DNA of 64,000 nt from Branchiostoma floridae (Eukaryota; Chordata; Leptocardii; Amphioxiformes; Branchiostomatidae). Made by a program: the position numbers and the translations under genes. Below are positions 34,901-46,900 of the stretch, one piece after another. Where the stretch lies: positions 20,187,071 through 20,251,070 of the forward strand of contig NC_049993.1 in assembly GCF_000003815.2 (NCBI RefSeq), in the 5' to 3' direction. The notes beneath the pieces are model-generated. The model searched no databases and had not been told where the DNA came from. It worked only from the letters and a program-made list of their open reading frames with translations. The first letter of the stretch is position 1; each line of letters begins with the position of its first letter.

Positions 34901-37900
34901 ATCGGAAACGAAGGAAATGCACACCAAACTAGTTACAGATAATGATAATTTCATTCAAGCTTTCAATGTAGTCAGAGTTGCAAATGAGAATCCTTTTGCC
35001 AGTTTTGGCAGCTTGTTTGGCTTTATATTCACCGTGCCTTCATCTATTCACTGTTCAGAAGACTTGTCCTAAGAACAAGCACAGATTGTCTTGACGTTCA
35101 CTGATAAAGATATAAAAAAAGTTGCTTCTTTAACTCAGATGACTCCTTGTTTCTGCATAATCCAGGCATTAAGTATGTTCAGATTCCTGGTCCTGGCATC
35201 CTCGTCTCAAAGCTCACTGCAAATAGCGTGCGAAAAAAGAAAAGTTCTTTAACTCAAATGACTCCTTGTTTCTGCATAATCCAGGCGTTAAGTATGTTCA
35301 GATTCCTGGCAATATGGCTCGTCTCAAAGCTAACTGAAAATAGCGTGCGAAAAAGGAATAGTTCTTCAACAATGACGATTTTTTTCTGCAGGATCCAGGC
35401 TTTCTCCGCCGCCATCAAGTACGAGCAGGACCGTCAGCCCATCCGCCGTCTCCGCACCCTGAAGGAGAAGCGCGACCCCACCAACTTCATCGTCAACGAC
35501 GTCTTCCGTATGGAGGTGGCCGCCCCAGGTGAGAAGGGACACTTAAGACGTTCGAAAAGACAGCCGAGATTGTGTTATTTAACTTATACACAAGATGTCC
35601 TAGATCTGGTTACTCTAGCAGTAATGAACTATAGTTTTACTCCAAGTAACAGTACAGACGAAGAAATGAATACTTAATCAAATATCTAATGGCAACATCT
35701 AACTAATATGGCAATCTAACTACGATGGTACGATGGAATGGAAAAAAACTCGTACGTCCGTCTACACATGTTTCAAGAAGAGAGAAGATGCATGTTAAAA
35801 AGATATAAGCAAAACACAGCATAATTTTTCCTGTTTTCTCTTTTCATCTATCTTACTGCATTTAGCCTCAATGGGGAAATAAACTGCATTGTCATAGTAT
35901 GAGCTACATTATAGTCATGATGTGGTAGTGTATGGGATATTTACTTTGCTTTCGTTGTTTGTTTCAGGCAAGAGCGCCAAGCGCAACATCACTTCTCTGC
36001 TGCAGGTGTTCCGTAACCAGACCCTGATGCAGTGGAACCTCACCATCCCCGACATCTACAACTTCACCGCCTACCTGGGCTTCCAGAACGAGACCGTGCC
36101 TCAGGTTTGTTTGTTTGTTTGTTTATTTTCGCAAGAAAATAATCAATCCCTAAAGAGGAATTTCCACACCGATAGCTTCGTTCCGAGAACTGCATAATTA
36201 AGGAACAATTTTCCACCGGATTGTTTCACTGTGGGGTACAATCTAAAAGAAACAAATAAATCAAAAGTACAAGTACAATACAAAGAGTTCCAATGTGGCA
36301 ACAGCACACAAGAATAATTCTTAAGATATGAAAAAAAAAAAAAAACATAAGATTAGAACTTAGCCGAGTCTATTTCATGGGGCTTGTATGGTTTATCAGG
36401 TGGGTTTTAAGGGGAAGTTTCAACGTTAGAAAAGAGAAGACTTTTTGTATATTTGCCTGAAGGTGGTTTTATATTAGGGCACTTGTAAACGTTAGAAATG
36501 AGAACACTGTACATTTGTCTGAAGGCTGTACCATATTCTTCCATCCCTGCTGCAGGTCGCCAACGGCTACACCGTGAGCCTGAACGCCACCTACCGTGAG
36601 CACCAGAACGCCAGCTGGGTCATGCGCTACCGCAACGAGAGCAACCTGCACACCACCCAGGTTAGTAGACTGGCTAGTACACTAAGACTAGCACTATTGC
36701 AACTATCGTTATCACACGTGTACTACTAACACTTTCAAAACCAGAGCAACCAGCACACCACCCAGGTTAGTAGACTGGCTAGTACACTAAGACTAGCACT
36801 ATTGCAACTATCGTTATCACAAGTGTACTACTAACACTATCAAAACCAGAGCAACCAGCACACCACCCAGGTTAGTAGACTGGCTAGTACACCAAGACTA
36901 GCACTATTGAAACTATCGCTATCACACATGTACTACTAACACTGTCAAAACCAGAGCAACCAGCACACCACCCAGGTTAGTAGACTGGCTAGTACACTAA
37001 GACTAGCACTATTGAAACTATCACTATCACACATGTACTACTAACACTGTCAAAACCAGAGCAACCTGCATACCACACAGGTTAGTAGAATGGTGCACTA
37101 GTACACTAACACTTGGACTACACAAATAACTAGTTCTACACGATCACTTGTTCTACCAAAAAAAAAGGAGCAACCTGTACACCACCCAGCTTTATAGGCC
37201 AACGTCTTCTGTACAACAATACACTAATATGATGCTGCATGTACCAGCCTTCATAGCAGGCTCTCTTTGGCCTTTTTTTTTGCACTTTTGCTGGCCATTT
37301 CTTTTTGCGGGCCTCTCTGATAGCCGGCCATTTCTAAAGTGGTCGGCTATCAGAGAGGCCAGCAATCAGCGACCCAGTACAAAAAGAAATGGCCAGCAAA
37401 AGTGCCAAAAAAAGGCCATAGAGAACCTGCTATGGAGGCTACATGTACTACCAGCACTACCGTAGCGGTAGTCCCATGCACACAACCCATGCACCTGTAC
37501 CTTTCTGTCAGTAAGACGTTGATATGATGTTGACACGAAAGAAAATTCATTTTTCGCCACTTCGACTTGAACTAAACAAGACAGATTGTTGTACTGTACA
37601 ACAAAAGAACATATATGGAACCTTTTGGCTTGGTGGAAGAACGTCATTCCAGCCTATTGTATAGCAGAAGACTATAGATGCAGAATACAATGACTGATGA
37701 TAATAGCACATTTTATAAGAATGTTCTTACATCGTGTTTTTTTCTTCATATTTCCCAACAGAACACCTTCAACATCCCCGAGCTGATGTTCCACGTGTCC
37801 AACAACATGTCCCTGTTCTGGAACCCCTGGAGCAGCCTGACCCAGTTCGAGTCCCGCTCCAACAGCTCTCTGCGCCTGTGGACCGCCAGGGCTGACCACA

Positions 37901-40900
37901 ACATGACTCTCATCAACGCCGAGGACATCTTCCGCTCCGGCTTCAACTCCTCTGCTGAGATCGACCTCACCCCTCTGAAGGTTCGTTTCAACTCTAAGAT
38001 GTCTATCTGTTCATTTTAAGGTTTTGATGTTCAGTACGCTCATCCAAGGCTGTCCAAATCATCCTAGATCCTGTGGCTATTGCAAAGGGCTAGCCCTGCT
38101 GACAAATTAGACAATACAAATGGACCTTGGCGAGGACAATATAAAAAGCTTATCATATAATATCTTGTACCTGTTTTCACAGTCTGGTTGGAAAGTCAGC
38201 TTTGTTTGCTTGTATAGATATCGCTCCGTCAGCTGCCAATGGCAAAAGAGTCATTGATCTTCTTGGATTCAGTTGAACATTATCTACGACAATCATTAAG
38301 AAGCACAGGCTCTTAACGTACAATGGAAATGTTCAGTTTGATACCTTTGAGTAATGAAAACTTTTCTGCCTTATTGCAGACCATCGTTCCTCAGATGATC
38401 GAGAAGGTCACCAGGCAGCTGCCCCAGCAGGTGCAGGAGATCCGCGCCGTGCGCGATGTGCCCTACCTGAACGAGACCCTCCTCCTGGTCAACCAGAGCG
38501 TCAGCTTCTTCAACCAGACCATCTGGAACACCACCTACATGCTGCTGAACATGTCCCGCCCCTACGTGCAGGCCGCTCTGCCCGTGGTGCAGCGCATGTA
38601 CCCCACCGTGCTGAACGTCACCGTGCCTTACACCAACTGGACTGTAGCTAACATCACTGAGATCATCACCAACGTGACCGGACAGGTCAACATCACCGAG
38701 GTAAAGACACCATCAGCACAATGACAACATAAGCGCCTTGTACATGTTACTTCTCCCCTGCTGTTTTTTGAGATATCACAAATGGAAGTTTTAACATTGG
38801 TCGAGATCCAGCTCGAACTAAACGTAAAAGCTAAGATAGATATCCCAAATGAATATATGAAGCGATGTCACAGCTCTGTGTTCAAATGCGTATTCTTTGT
38901 ATATAGTTGATATTCTGAAGTCAACAAACAGTATATATCTAAAAGAGCGAAACTGCTAAGTGATGCTAACGATATGTGTATGTTTTGAATATTTAAGATG
39001 GACTAGATACGAACTGTAAAGGACGATTTTCATCCCATACTATGCGCACCCTTGTATCAAGTAGGCTTGCCTCATAGAACTGTAGTTATGTGTCAGTAGA
39101 TGCCATGCTTTGCACCTTGTACAATTGTTACCTTTTACAATAAAGTTATCATCTATTCAGGTGTACAAGAACGTGACTCAGCTGGCCATCGAGCTGTCCC
39201 AGAACGCCACCAAGTACGCCTACTGGTACTACAACGAGACCAGCCTGTACGGCCAGGACTACGCCCGCCAGTACTTCCAGCGTCTGCCCGAGCTGCTCAC
39301 CAAGCACCGCTCCAACGTCTCCGGCGAGGTGCAGTACCTGAAGAGTCAGGGGGTCCTTCTGGAGATCAGGGTGCCCACTGTGAGCAACGTCACCGGCCTG
39401 GTTAGTTTGTCTCTTATATCTAACCTGTATTGGTTTCGTTGGCGTATATGGGCGCCGCCATTTTGTCCCAAGGGAGTTGTCTTGCTGGAGATAAGGGTGC
39501 CCACTGTGAGCAATGTTATCGGCCTGTTTAGTTTCTTTGTTATATCTAACCTGTATTGGTTTTGTTGGCGTATATGGGCGCCGCCATTTTGTCCCACGTT
39601 AGTGTTGTATGATAGTTAAATTAATAATCATTGACAAGAATATTTAAAAAAGTAGAAAAGTGAAATTGGATCATCAGCAACGAATTTAACTCATGACTAC
39701 CTTGTTTCCAGGTGCTGAACTACACCGGCATGCTGACCAACTACACCGCCGAGCTGATCGCCAACTACAGCCCCGTGGCCCTGCCCAACATCACCCTCCC
39801 CAACATCACTCTGCCCCAGATCCCCACCAACTTCACCACCCCCAACTTCACCGTCCCATACCTGCAGGTAATTGTAATTCTAATTGAAACATGTACTTCC
39901 TTCCTTTACTCAAACTATGACGAATGTATTAAATCACTATAAAAACAGCCAAGATTAAGTATATACTGCAATTAGTATGTATCTAGTAATGACACGAGAA
40001 GAACTATGTATCTTTACCGTTTTACCTGTCTATGAGTGATATGTTAAGAACAATTCTCTATCGCAATAATTCTCTTTAGACACTTGTATCTGTTGTGACT
40101 AGTATTACGTTTACTTAGTAAGTAAATAACAGTAAAAAGGTACATGATGTGAACGAGTCAGAACGACATGAACCAATTCGCAATTGTATTCCCAGTTCAA
40201 TTCAATGCATGCGTTGCGTTCACTGTGAAATTTTACAAGGGATGATAAACCATTACCCCTACTACTACCACAGTGGTACGTTCCCAAGTTCAACCTGACC
40301 GTGCCGACCGTGAACGTGACCCTGCTGACCGAGATGGCCATGAACATCACCAACAAGACCATCCAGGTCGGCGTGCAGTACGTCATGCCCTACGTGGAGA
40401 GCTACATCCCCCAGCAGCTGTACAGCAACTGGTAAGTATTTATCTATTTATTCTTATTCATGCTTTTCTACAACAGTGGACGGTAGGTTGAAAGGTGTTC
40501 CTTGTCAAGGTTCCTTGTCATTTTTTCAATGTCTTCACACCGACACGATCACGGTAAGCTAATACAACAAGTATTCAATAGATATTGATACAAAAGACTC
40601 TAGCAAGGGCGCATCGAATGATGTTGACCACGTACAAGGCTACTCTAGACTGTAAGTGTGGCGAATCTGTTTCGCATGGTTGAGTAAAGTTTCCCTTGAA
40701 AGAATGTCTAGACGCTAGAAATACATCCAATGATCCAATGATTACAAGAGCCCATTTTCATCCCATGCTACCTAATTACCAGCAAATGGCATACTTTGCA
40801 CCTTGTACAATAAAGTTACGTTTGTGTTTGAAGGTACGTGTCCATCCCCACCCTGGAGGTGATCCGCATCCCGGCCTTCGGCGAGCTGCGTGGTCTGTTC

Positions 40901-43900
40901 AACCTGAGCGCTCCTCTGTACAACACCAGCACCGTGCTGAGCCTCAGGAACGAGACCGGCATGATCGCTGAGGTCAGGTCTCTGGCCAACAGCACCTTCG
41001 ACTTCTACAACTACACTCTGATGGGTAAGAACGGCTTCTTAGATCGTTTACGGGCTGCGTCTTAGATCGCTCAGTTTTGGTGCTGCATCGGCTAAAGCCT
41101 ACATGACTCGCTTTGTTTGCACTAAGAAACACCGTGTCTATATATGTTCTTCTAAAACACTTTATCTATACCTTGTATCCTACTTCTACAACTACACTCT
41201 TATGGGTAAGAACGGCTTCTTAGATCGCTCACTGGCTGCACTATATGTTTATGTACAATGTATATGTATATGTAATGATATATGTTGATAGATAAAATAT
41301 AACAGAGATCTCTGCTATATTTTACCTGACCCTTACCTCTCTCGTGAACTCAATGAAAAGCGGCCTTCAGGCCTATTTGAGCTTCTCATGAAGAAATAAA
41401 GGTTCAAACAAACCATATAGATCGCTCTGTTTATGGTGCTGTATCAGCTCAAGCTCACTGAAATATTACTTTTTGTAAGAAACATCGTGTCTATATATAT
41501 TTATGTACATGCGTCCAGAACTCACATCGTGCCATTGACTTTCCCCAGCTACTGGCAACACCTCCCTGTGCCTGTGGACCCGTCGTCTGAACGTCTCCTC
41601 CACCTTCAACTTCCACCCATCCATCCATCCATACATACATACATACACACATACAGCAGTGCGTTACAACCAGGAGCTGTCCATAACTCATGACCTGCCT
41701 TTCACTTTCCGCAGCTACCGGCAACACCTCCCTGTGCCTGTGGACCCGCCGTCTGAACGTCTCCACCACCTTCAACTTCACCCACCCACTTGTGCGCTGC
41801 AATGCCACCCACAACACCAGCGTGGCGCTGTGGGACCGTCTGAACGTGACCACCAGCACCTGGGCCGAGCTGAACACCACCTTCCCCGAGTCCCGCACCA
41901 ACCTGACCCACGCTGGTAACTACAGCATCAACCTGACCGGCCTGAACATCACCAACAACTTCACCACCTACGCCAACCTCAGCAACTTTGCACTCGGCAA
42001 GGTCGGGCACAACTTCACCTACTTCGCTGACCTGACCAGCATCAATGCCACCACCAACTTCACCATGAAGGCTAAGGTAGGTTACCTCTCACACCTCGAC
42101 TTTTGCGTTATTGTTTTAGCAGACCATACTCTCAGATATTTACAGAAAATGGCTACAATATAAACAACAAAGTACTCGCTACTATAAACTGTATGTTTTA
42201 TCTAAATCAGAATGACATCAAGCATCCTCTAAACGGAACAATGTGTAAAATATACACACTACCGCCTGTACTCTTAACTTCGATGCAAACTATATAATCA
42301 GCACTACACTAATCATAACCCTTATCATTACCACAAGGTTGAGAACATCACCAAGATCAGGTTCAGGCACTTCGCCAACGTGTCCTCCTGTCTGTACACC
42401 GGGCTGAACGCCACCCACAACCTGACCGCCTCCCTGAACGTGAGCCGCCTGGTGCAGGCCCGCCTCAGCCACGCCGTCAACTTCTCCGGCGACTACCTCA
42501 GCAGCAACCTGACGCACAACCTCACCGTGTCCGGCAACGCCTCCCTGTGGGACTACCCCATCGCCCAGTGCGAGCTTCGCCACGTCGCCAACTCCTCCAT
42601 GAACTGGACCAGCGCCAACACCACCTCCAGCTTCGTCGGCTTCGTTAACGTCAGCATGGGCGGACACGCCAGGCTGGAGAACAACATGACCGTCAGGGCC
42701 TGCCCCCGTACCCTGAACTACACCACCAACACCGCCGTGTACGGTAACATGAGCTACCCCGAGATTCACCTCAACCTGACTCACAACTTCACCCACAACG
42801 TGGATCACTGGCAGTCCTGGAACACCAGCATGAACACCACCGCCTACTTCAAGGTAGCCAAAAGCAAATCTAAAGCTACATGTAATTCAACGGCAATGCC
42901 TCATCTTAATATTACAGTAACTGTGAATACCTTCACTTCATGTGTGTAAATCTAGTGCAATATATTGTATGTATTGCAGGTAGCTAGTATCAAATCCTAA
43001 GCTGCATATAACTTAATGCTAACTCATTATTTGATACTACTGTAAATGCACTTATACGAACCATGTCTTGCGTGTGAACCAATTGCAACATATTGTATCT
43101 ACGTACAGAGGGCATAATTTAGGAATAAAAATATTTTAGGAATAAACTATTTTGATTGAGTGATTGACTGATTGACTGATTGATTGATTTCCAGCTGAAC
43201 GAGACCCGCGTGCCCCTGGTCTGGGTGAACATCACCATCCCTGCCCTGTACGCCAACCTGACGCACAACATCACGGCCAACCTGACCCGCGCCAGCCAGA
43301 ACATCACCATGAACATGACCGCCCAGGCCCAGCAGATGCGCATCTCCCACAACTCCTCCTTCTGCAACACCAACCAGAGCAGCTGGGTGGTGCACAACAC
43401 CTCCGTGGTCGCCAACCTCACCTGGATCAACGTGACCATCCCCTTCTACAACACCAGCGTCTGGGAGTTCATCGGCCTGCAGAACGTGTCCTCTCCCCGT
43501 GAGCTTCAGTACCTTAACATCAGCGGCGTCGCTAACTACACCAAGAGCCAGGAGAACTACACCCTCCCCATCCCCCTGCTCGCCAACCTGTCCACCCCCA
43601 ACCTGACCATCCCCGTGGGGCTGCGCACACCTGCCTTCAACATCTGCATCCCCATCGTCAACTACAACATCACCGTGCCTTCCATCAAGGTACTAGGATA
43701 CTTCGTTACTTCATTAGTTCATTCCGTTAGCTAACGTACAAGATTTGTAAGCATACAATTATCCCGGACATAAAGTACACGAGAGGTATACAAGGAACTT
43801 GGATACTTTTAATAAGTCAATTAGTTAACGTGCACGGTTTGTAAGCATACAATCTTCCTACATAAGGTATACAAACATAAGACATACAAACTAGATACAG

Positions 43901-46900
43901 CTCCTTTCAGCTAGTACCTACATTCTATATCTAATCAGACTGATTTTGTACATATGAGTAACTGACAGATTGAACGTTACAAGACAAAACGTTCCCTAAC
44001 AATATGGACTGATATATAAGTCTTCTTCTTGTCATTTGTTCTTGGTTACAATCCAATAATCTGTGTTTTGCTGACATGACGTGTAACCGTGTTGATGTGT
44101 GACAGGTGATCCCTGAGTACCTGTACGTGCCCTACCTGTTCAACGTCAGCACCCCGAGGAGCATCCCTGCCTTCACTGTGCCCATGAACATCTCCATCCC
44201 CGGTCCAGGTAACATTCATTTACTTCACTCCATTTAACCATGGAACTCTCTCGATGGCGACTGTTTTTCTCCCTGTATACAAGTTTCAAGCCTTCAAAAC
44301 CAGTGTTCACTGCTATTTTCTAGCATAATAATTTCCACCATCCGTTCATTGCATAGAAGTGGTCTGACTTCCATATCTTTGGATGTGCACAAAATGAAAC
44401 TCAAGACTACATTTGAATGTGAATGGCCCCTGAGAAATTATAAGTGTTGTTTTCGGTAGAAGTGAGAAACGTGTGGCAACTGTGAAGCATGACAGAAACC
44501 TCAGAAAAAAACATAATCAGTACCTAATTGTAACTTGAGATTATAGAGTACTGTACCTAATGATTTGACGGTTGTTTTTTTCTTTCTCCAGGTAACATGA
44601 CCTACAGCCAGAACGTGAGCTCTCCCATCTTTAACATGACGTACGGCTTCAACTGCAGCCACGCCCGCCCCCAGTACAACCGTACCGAGTTCAACATCAG
44701 CGTCTTCGGACAGGCCAACTCCACCATCGAGTACTTCAACTACACATATGTTGGTCAGTATGGTTTGGTTTAACCGTTTACCTATTCATAAGAGGTTATT
44801 TTTACTTGATGGTAGTATTACTTTTATTATTATGCCAAAAGAAGGGGTTTCAATCGGGCGGCAGTCCATTTTTCATCGCAAAATTCCAAGGAACTCCGCC
44901 TCATGTACTAAGATTTGTATTCTGTAGCAAATGAACTAAGCTCCTTATGAAGTTTCACTGGCAATGATATGTGTCACACTGTGTATATTTATGGCTTATG
45001 AAGACGCAGAGGTACAAGGAAACCAGTAACTTTGCAAAACATTGTCATGTCAGTAGCCTTCTGTCCATGTTACCTACGTGTATGGTATCATGCACGGTAG
45101 TATCCTAACTGGTAGCATTGCCTCGTGTGTTGCTCCAGACCAGGCCAACACCTCCATTGAGTGGAACCTGACCCGCCCGTTCGAGAGCAAGATCAACGCC
45201 ACGTTCTTCACCAACCTGACGCACCCCATGTACTACTTCCGCCACAACTCCAGCATCCAGGCAGCCTTCCTCTCCATCAACATCAGCTCCAACACCAGCG
45301 CCGGCCTCGAGGTACCGCAAAAAAAACTTTCATTGTTCATGTACCTATTAGTCTTAAGACTGCAGAAACTAGAGCACAGGACTGTGCTACGTGGAGACAC
45401 ATGAGGAAGAGGAGCAAGCCAGTCCCTTGCCTAAGCACTTAGGCACATTTGTGAACTGAGATTGATTATGGTTGCTATTGGAGTGGACTTAAGCTAATCA
45501 GAATAGTAGTCATCAATCATAACTTACAATTGATTAATCAACCAGTCCACCAATCGATTGATTGATCGCTCAATCGAACAATCAATCGACCAATTTTCAT
45601 GGGCAGTAGGTAAGCAGAGACGTGAACTGATAGAATATAATCTGACAATCATAAACAGTTTCCGTTATCGCATGACGNNNNNNNNNNNNNNNNNNNNNNN
45701 NNNNNNNNNNNNNNNNNNNNNNNNNNNNNNNNNNNNNNNNNNNNNNNNNNNNNNNNNNNNNNNNNNNNNNNNNNNNNAGCCTTCCTGTCCATCAACATCA
45801 GCTCCAACACCAGCGCCGGCCTCGAGTTACCGCAAGCTTTTCATTGCTCATGTACTTATATGACATATCACTGTGTAAATTACTGTGTCAACTATTCAGA
45901 AGGAAAGGCCTCTGGCTTTCTCCACCCTTAAAGTCTTAAGATATGCCCAAAGATGTATTTAGGTAAAATAAAGGTAAAAAGAATGAGTTCAATGAACTTC
46001 TGGTGTTCTAAGCTTCGACGACGATGGTAACGATGTACATTTGTGAGTGGAGGATGATTATGGTCGCTATCGGAGAAGGCTAACCAGAATAGTATTCACC
46101 AGAACTTACAATCAATCAATCAACCAGTCTATCAAATTATCATGAAACTTACCTAGTTGATATAAAAAGTCGCAAAACTTTAAAGAAGCATTGACTGTTT
46201 TAATGTAAATTTCACACCTGCTAGTGCCTAAGGTCTTGTTTTATAATGCGTTTTCACACCACACGTTTAGAATCTCACCCTAGAATCGTCTATTTATCTC
46301 TTCCAGATCGACTCCGTATCCCAACTGGTACCTGCCCCTGCGCCTGTGAACATCTCCACCCCCGTCATCAAGTACAACATGACACACAACGGCAGCCTCA
46401 CCTTCTACATGCCCCTGCGCGTGGCCCTGCCCACCGTCAACGTCAGCTCCAACCAGAGCGTGTTCCTCCGCGTGCCGCCCATGAACTTCACCATGCCGTA
46501 CATCAACGTCACCACGCCCAAGTTCTACGTCAAGCACAACTCCAGCCTGGTGGCTAACTGCCGGAACATCAACATCACCAGCAACCAGACTCTGCAGTTC
46601 AAGGTAATGGTTTGGGCACGTTTGACCAATTACTGACGTCACGTATCCGCAAGATCACGTGTCGATAGATCACGTGCTTGTACCTATCGCGAGTTGAAAT
46701 GAAATGTCTGAAATGATTTGTCGGCAGTATTGATCCAGAGGAAGGCGACAGTGGTCGTTAGAAATGGATTATGGATTCGTGTATGCCTTTGTGTTTTACG
46801 AAAGTTTAGCAACTGTACTGTTTTGCCTTGTCTTCTTTTCTTTGCAAAGACATGGGGAAGGACATTAAGCAATTAACCAATAAATCATTCATCCATTCAC

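Larger units (their letters stand above)
32500..35528 (+). other. LLTP exons 14-18: beta-sheet lipid-cavity region
   Basis: Exons 32500-32865, 33299-33529, 33967-34136, 34612-34824, 35392-35528; residues about 720-1091. Exon 14 continues the helical/A-sheet transition ([20 protein letters not shown]). Exons 15-17 hold alternating beta-strands such as [12 protein letters not shown], typical of the sheets lining the lipid pocket (DUF1943-like; the family name is my inference). Sequon density is still ordinary here. Exons 17 and 18 are preceded by two decoy copies of their own acceptor regions. Intron 15 (33530-33966) is collinear with intron 29. Confidence 0.82.
35968..40431 (+). other. LLTP exons 19-25: start of the sequon-saturated region
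   Basis: Exons 35968-36104, 36556-36660, 37762-37980, 38380-38700, 39161-39400, 39712-39867, 40274-40431; residues about 1092-1537. A weak dibasic site (KSAKR) opens exon 19; whether it is cleaved is unknown. Exon 22 is helical with sequons at seven-residue spacing ([17 protein letters not shown]). Exons 24-25 are Pro-punctuated strands ([15 protein letters not shown]) like the beta-belt segments of apoB. Hand count: 38 sequons in these seven exons. Exons 20 and 23 have copied donor regions. Confidence 0.85.
40834..43689 (+). other. LLTP exons 26-29: first large glycosylated repeat unit
   Basis: Exons 40834-41024, 41715-42076, 42338-42853, 43195-43689; residues about 1537-2058. Hand-counted sequons are 5, 16, 20 and 20. 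Exon 26 ends in [14 protein letters not shown] at phase 1, a pattern shared with exons 31, 39 and 44. Exon 29 contains [20 protein letters not shown] and LQYLNISGV, shared with exon 37. The strands look amphipathic, with Asn sequons on the polar face. Exon 26 has a copied donor at 41185-41240 and exon 27 a copied acceptor at 41549. Confidence 0.88.

Noticed and set aside
35535-35677. Exon 18 extending to 35677 as an open frame
   Set aside because: GTGAGA at 35529 joins in phase to exon 19 ([10 protein letters not shown]), while the extension loses the codon bias.
36638-37100. CRISPR-like regular repeats
   Set aside because: Period of 104-106 bp with the whole unit conserved and no variable spacers; the unit is derived from an exon end and its donor.
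42290-42808. 172-codon minus-strand open frame and similar minus-strand frames rich in Val, Gly and His
   Set aside because: They lie opposite LLTP exons; the strong C/G third-base bias of the real strand removes stops from the antisense frame. They have no splice context of their own.
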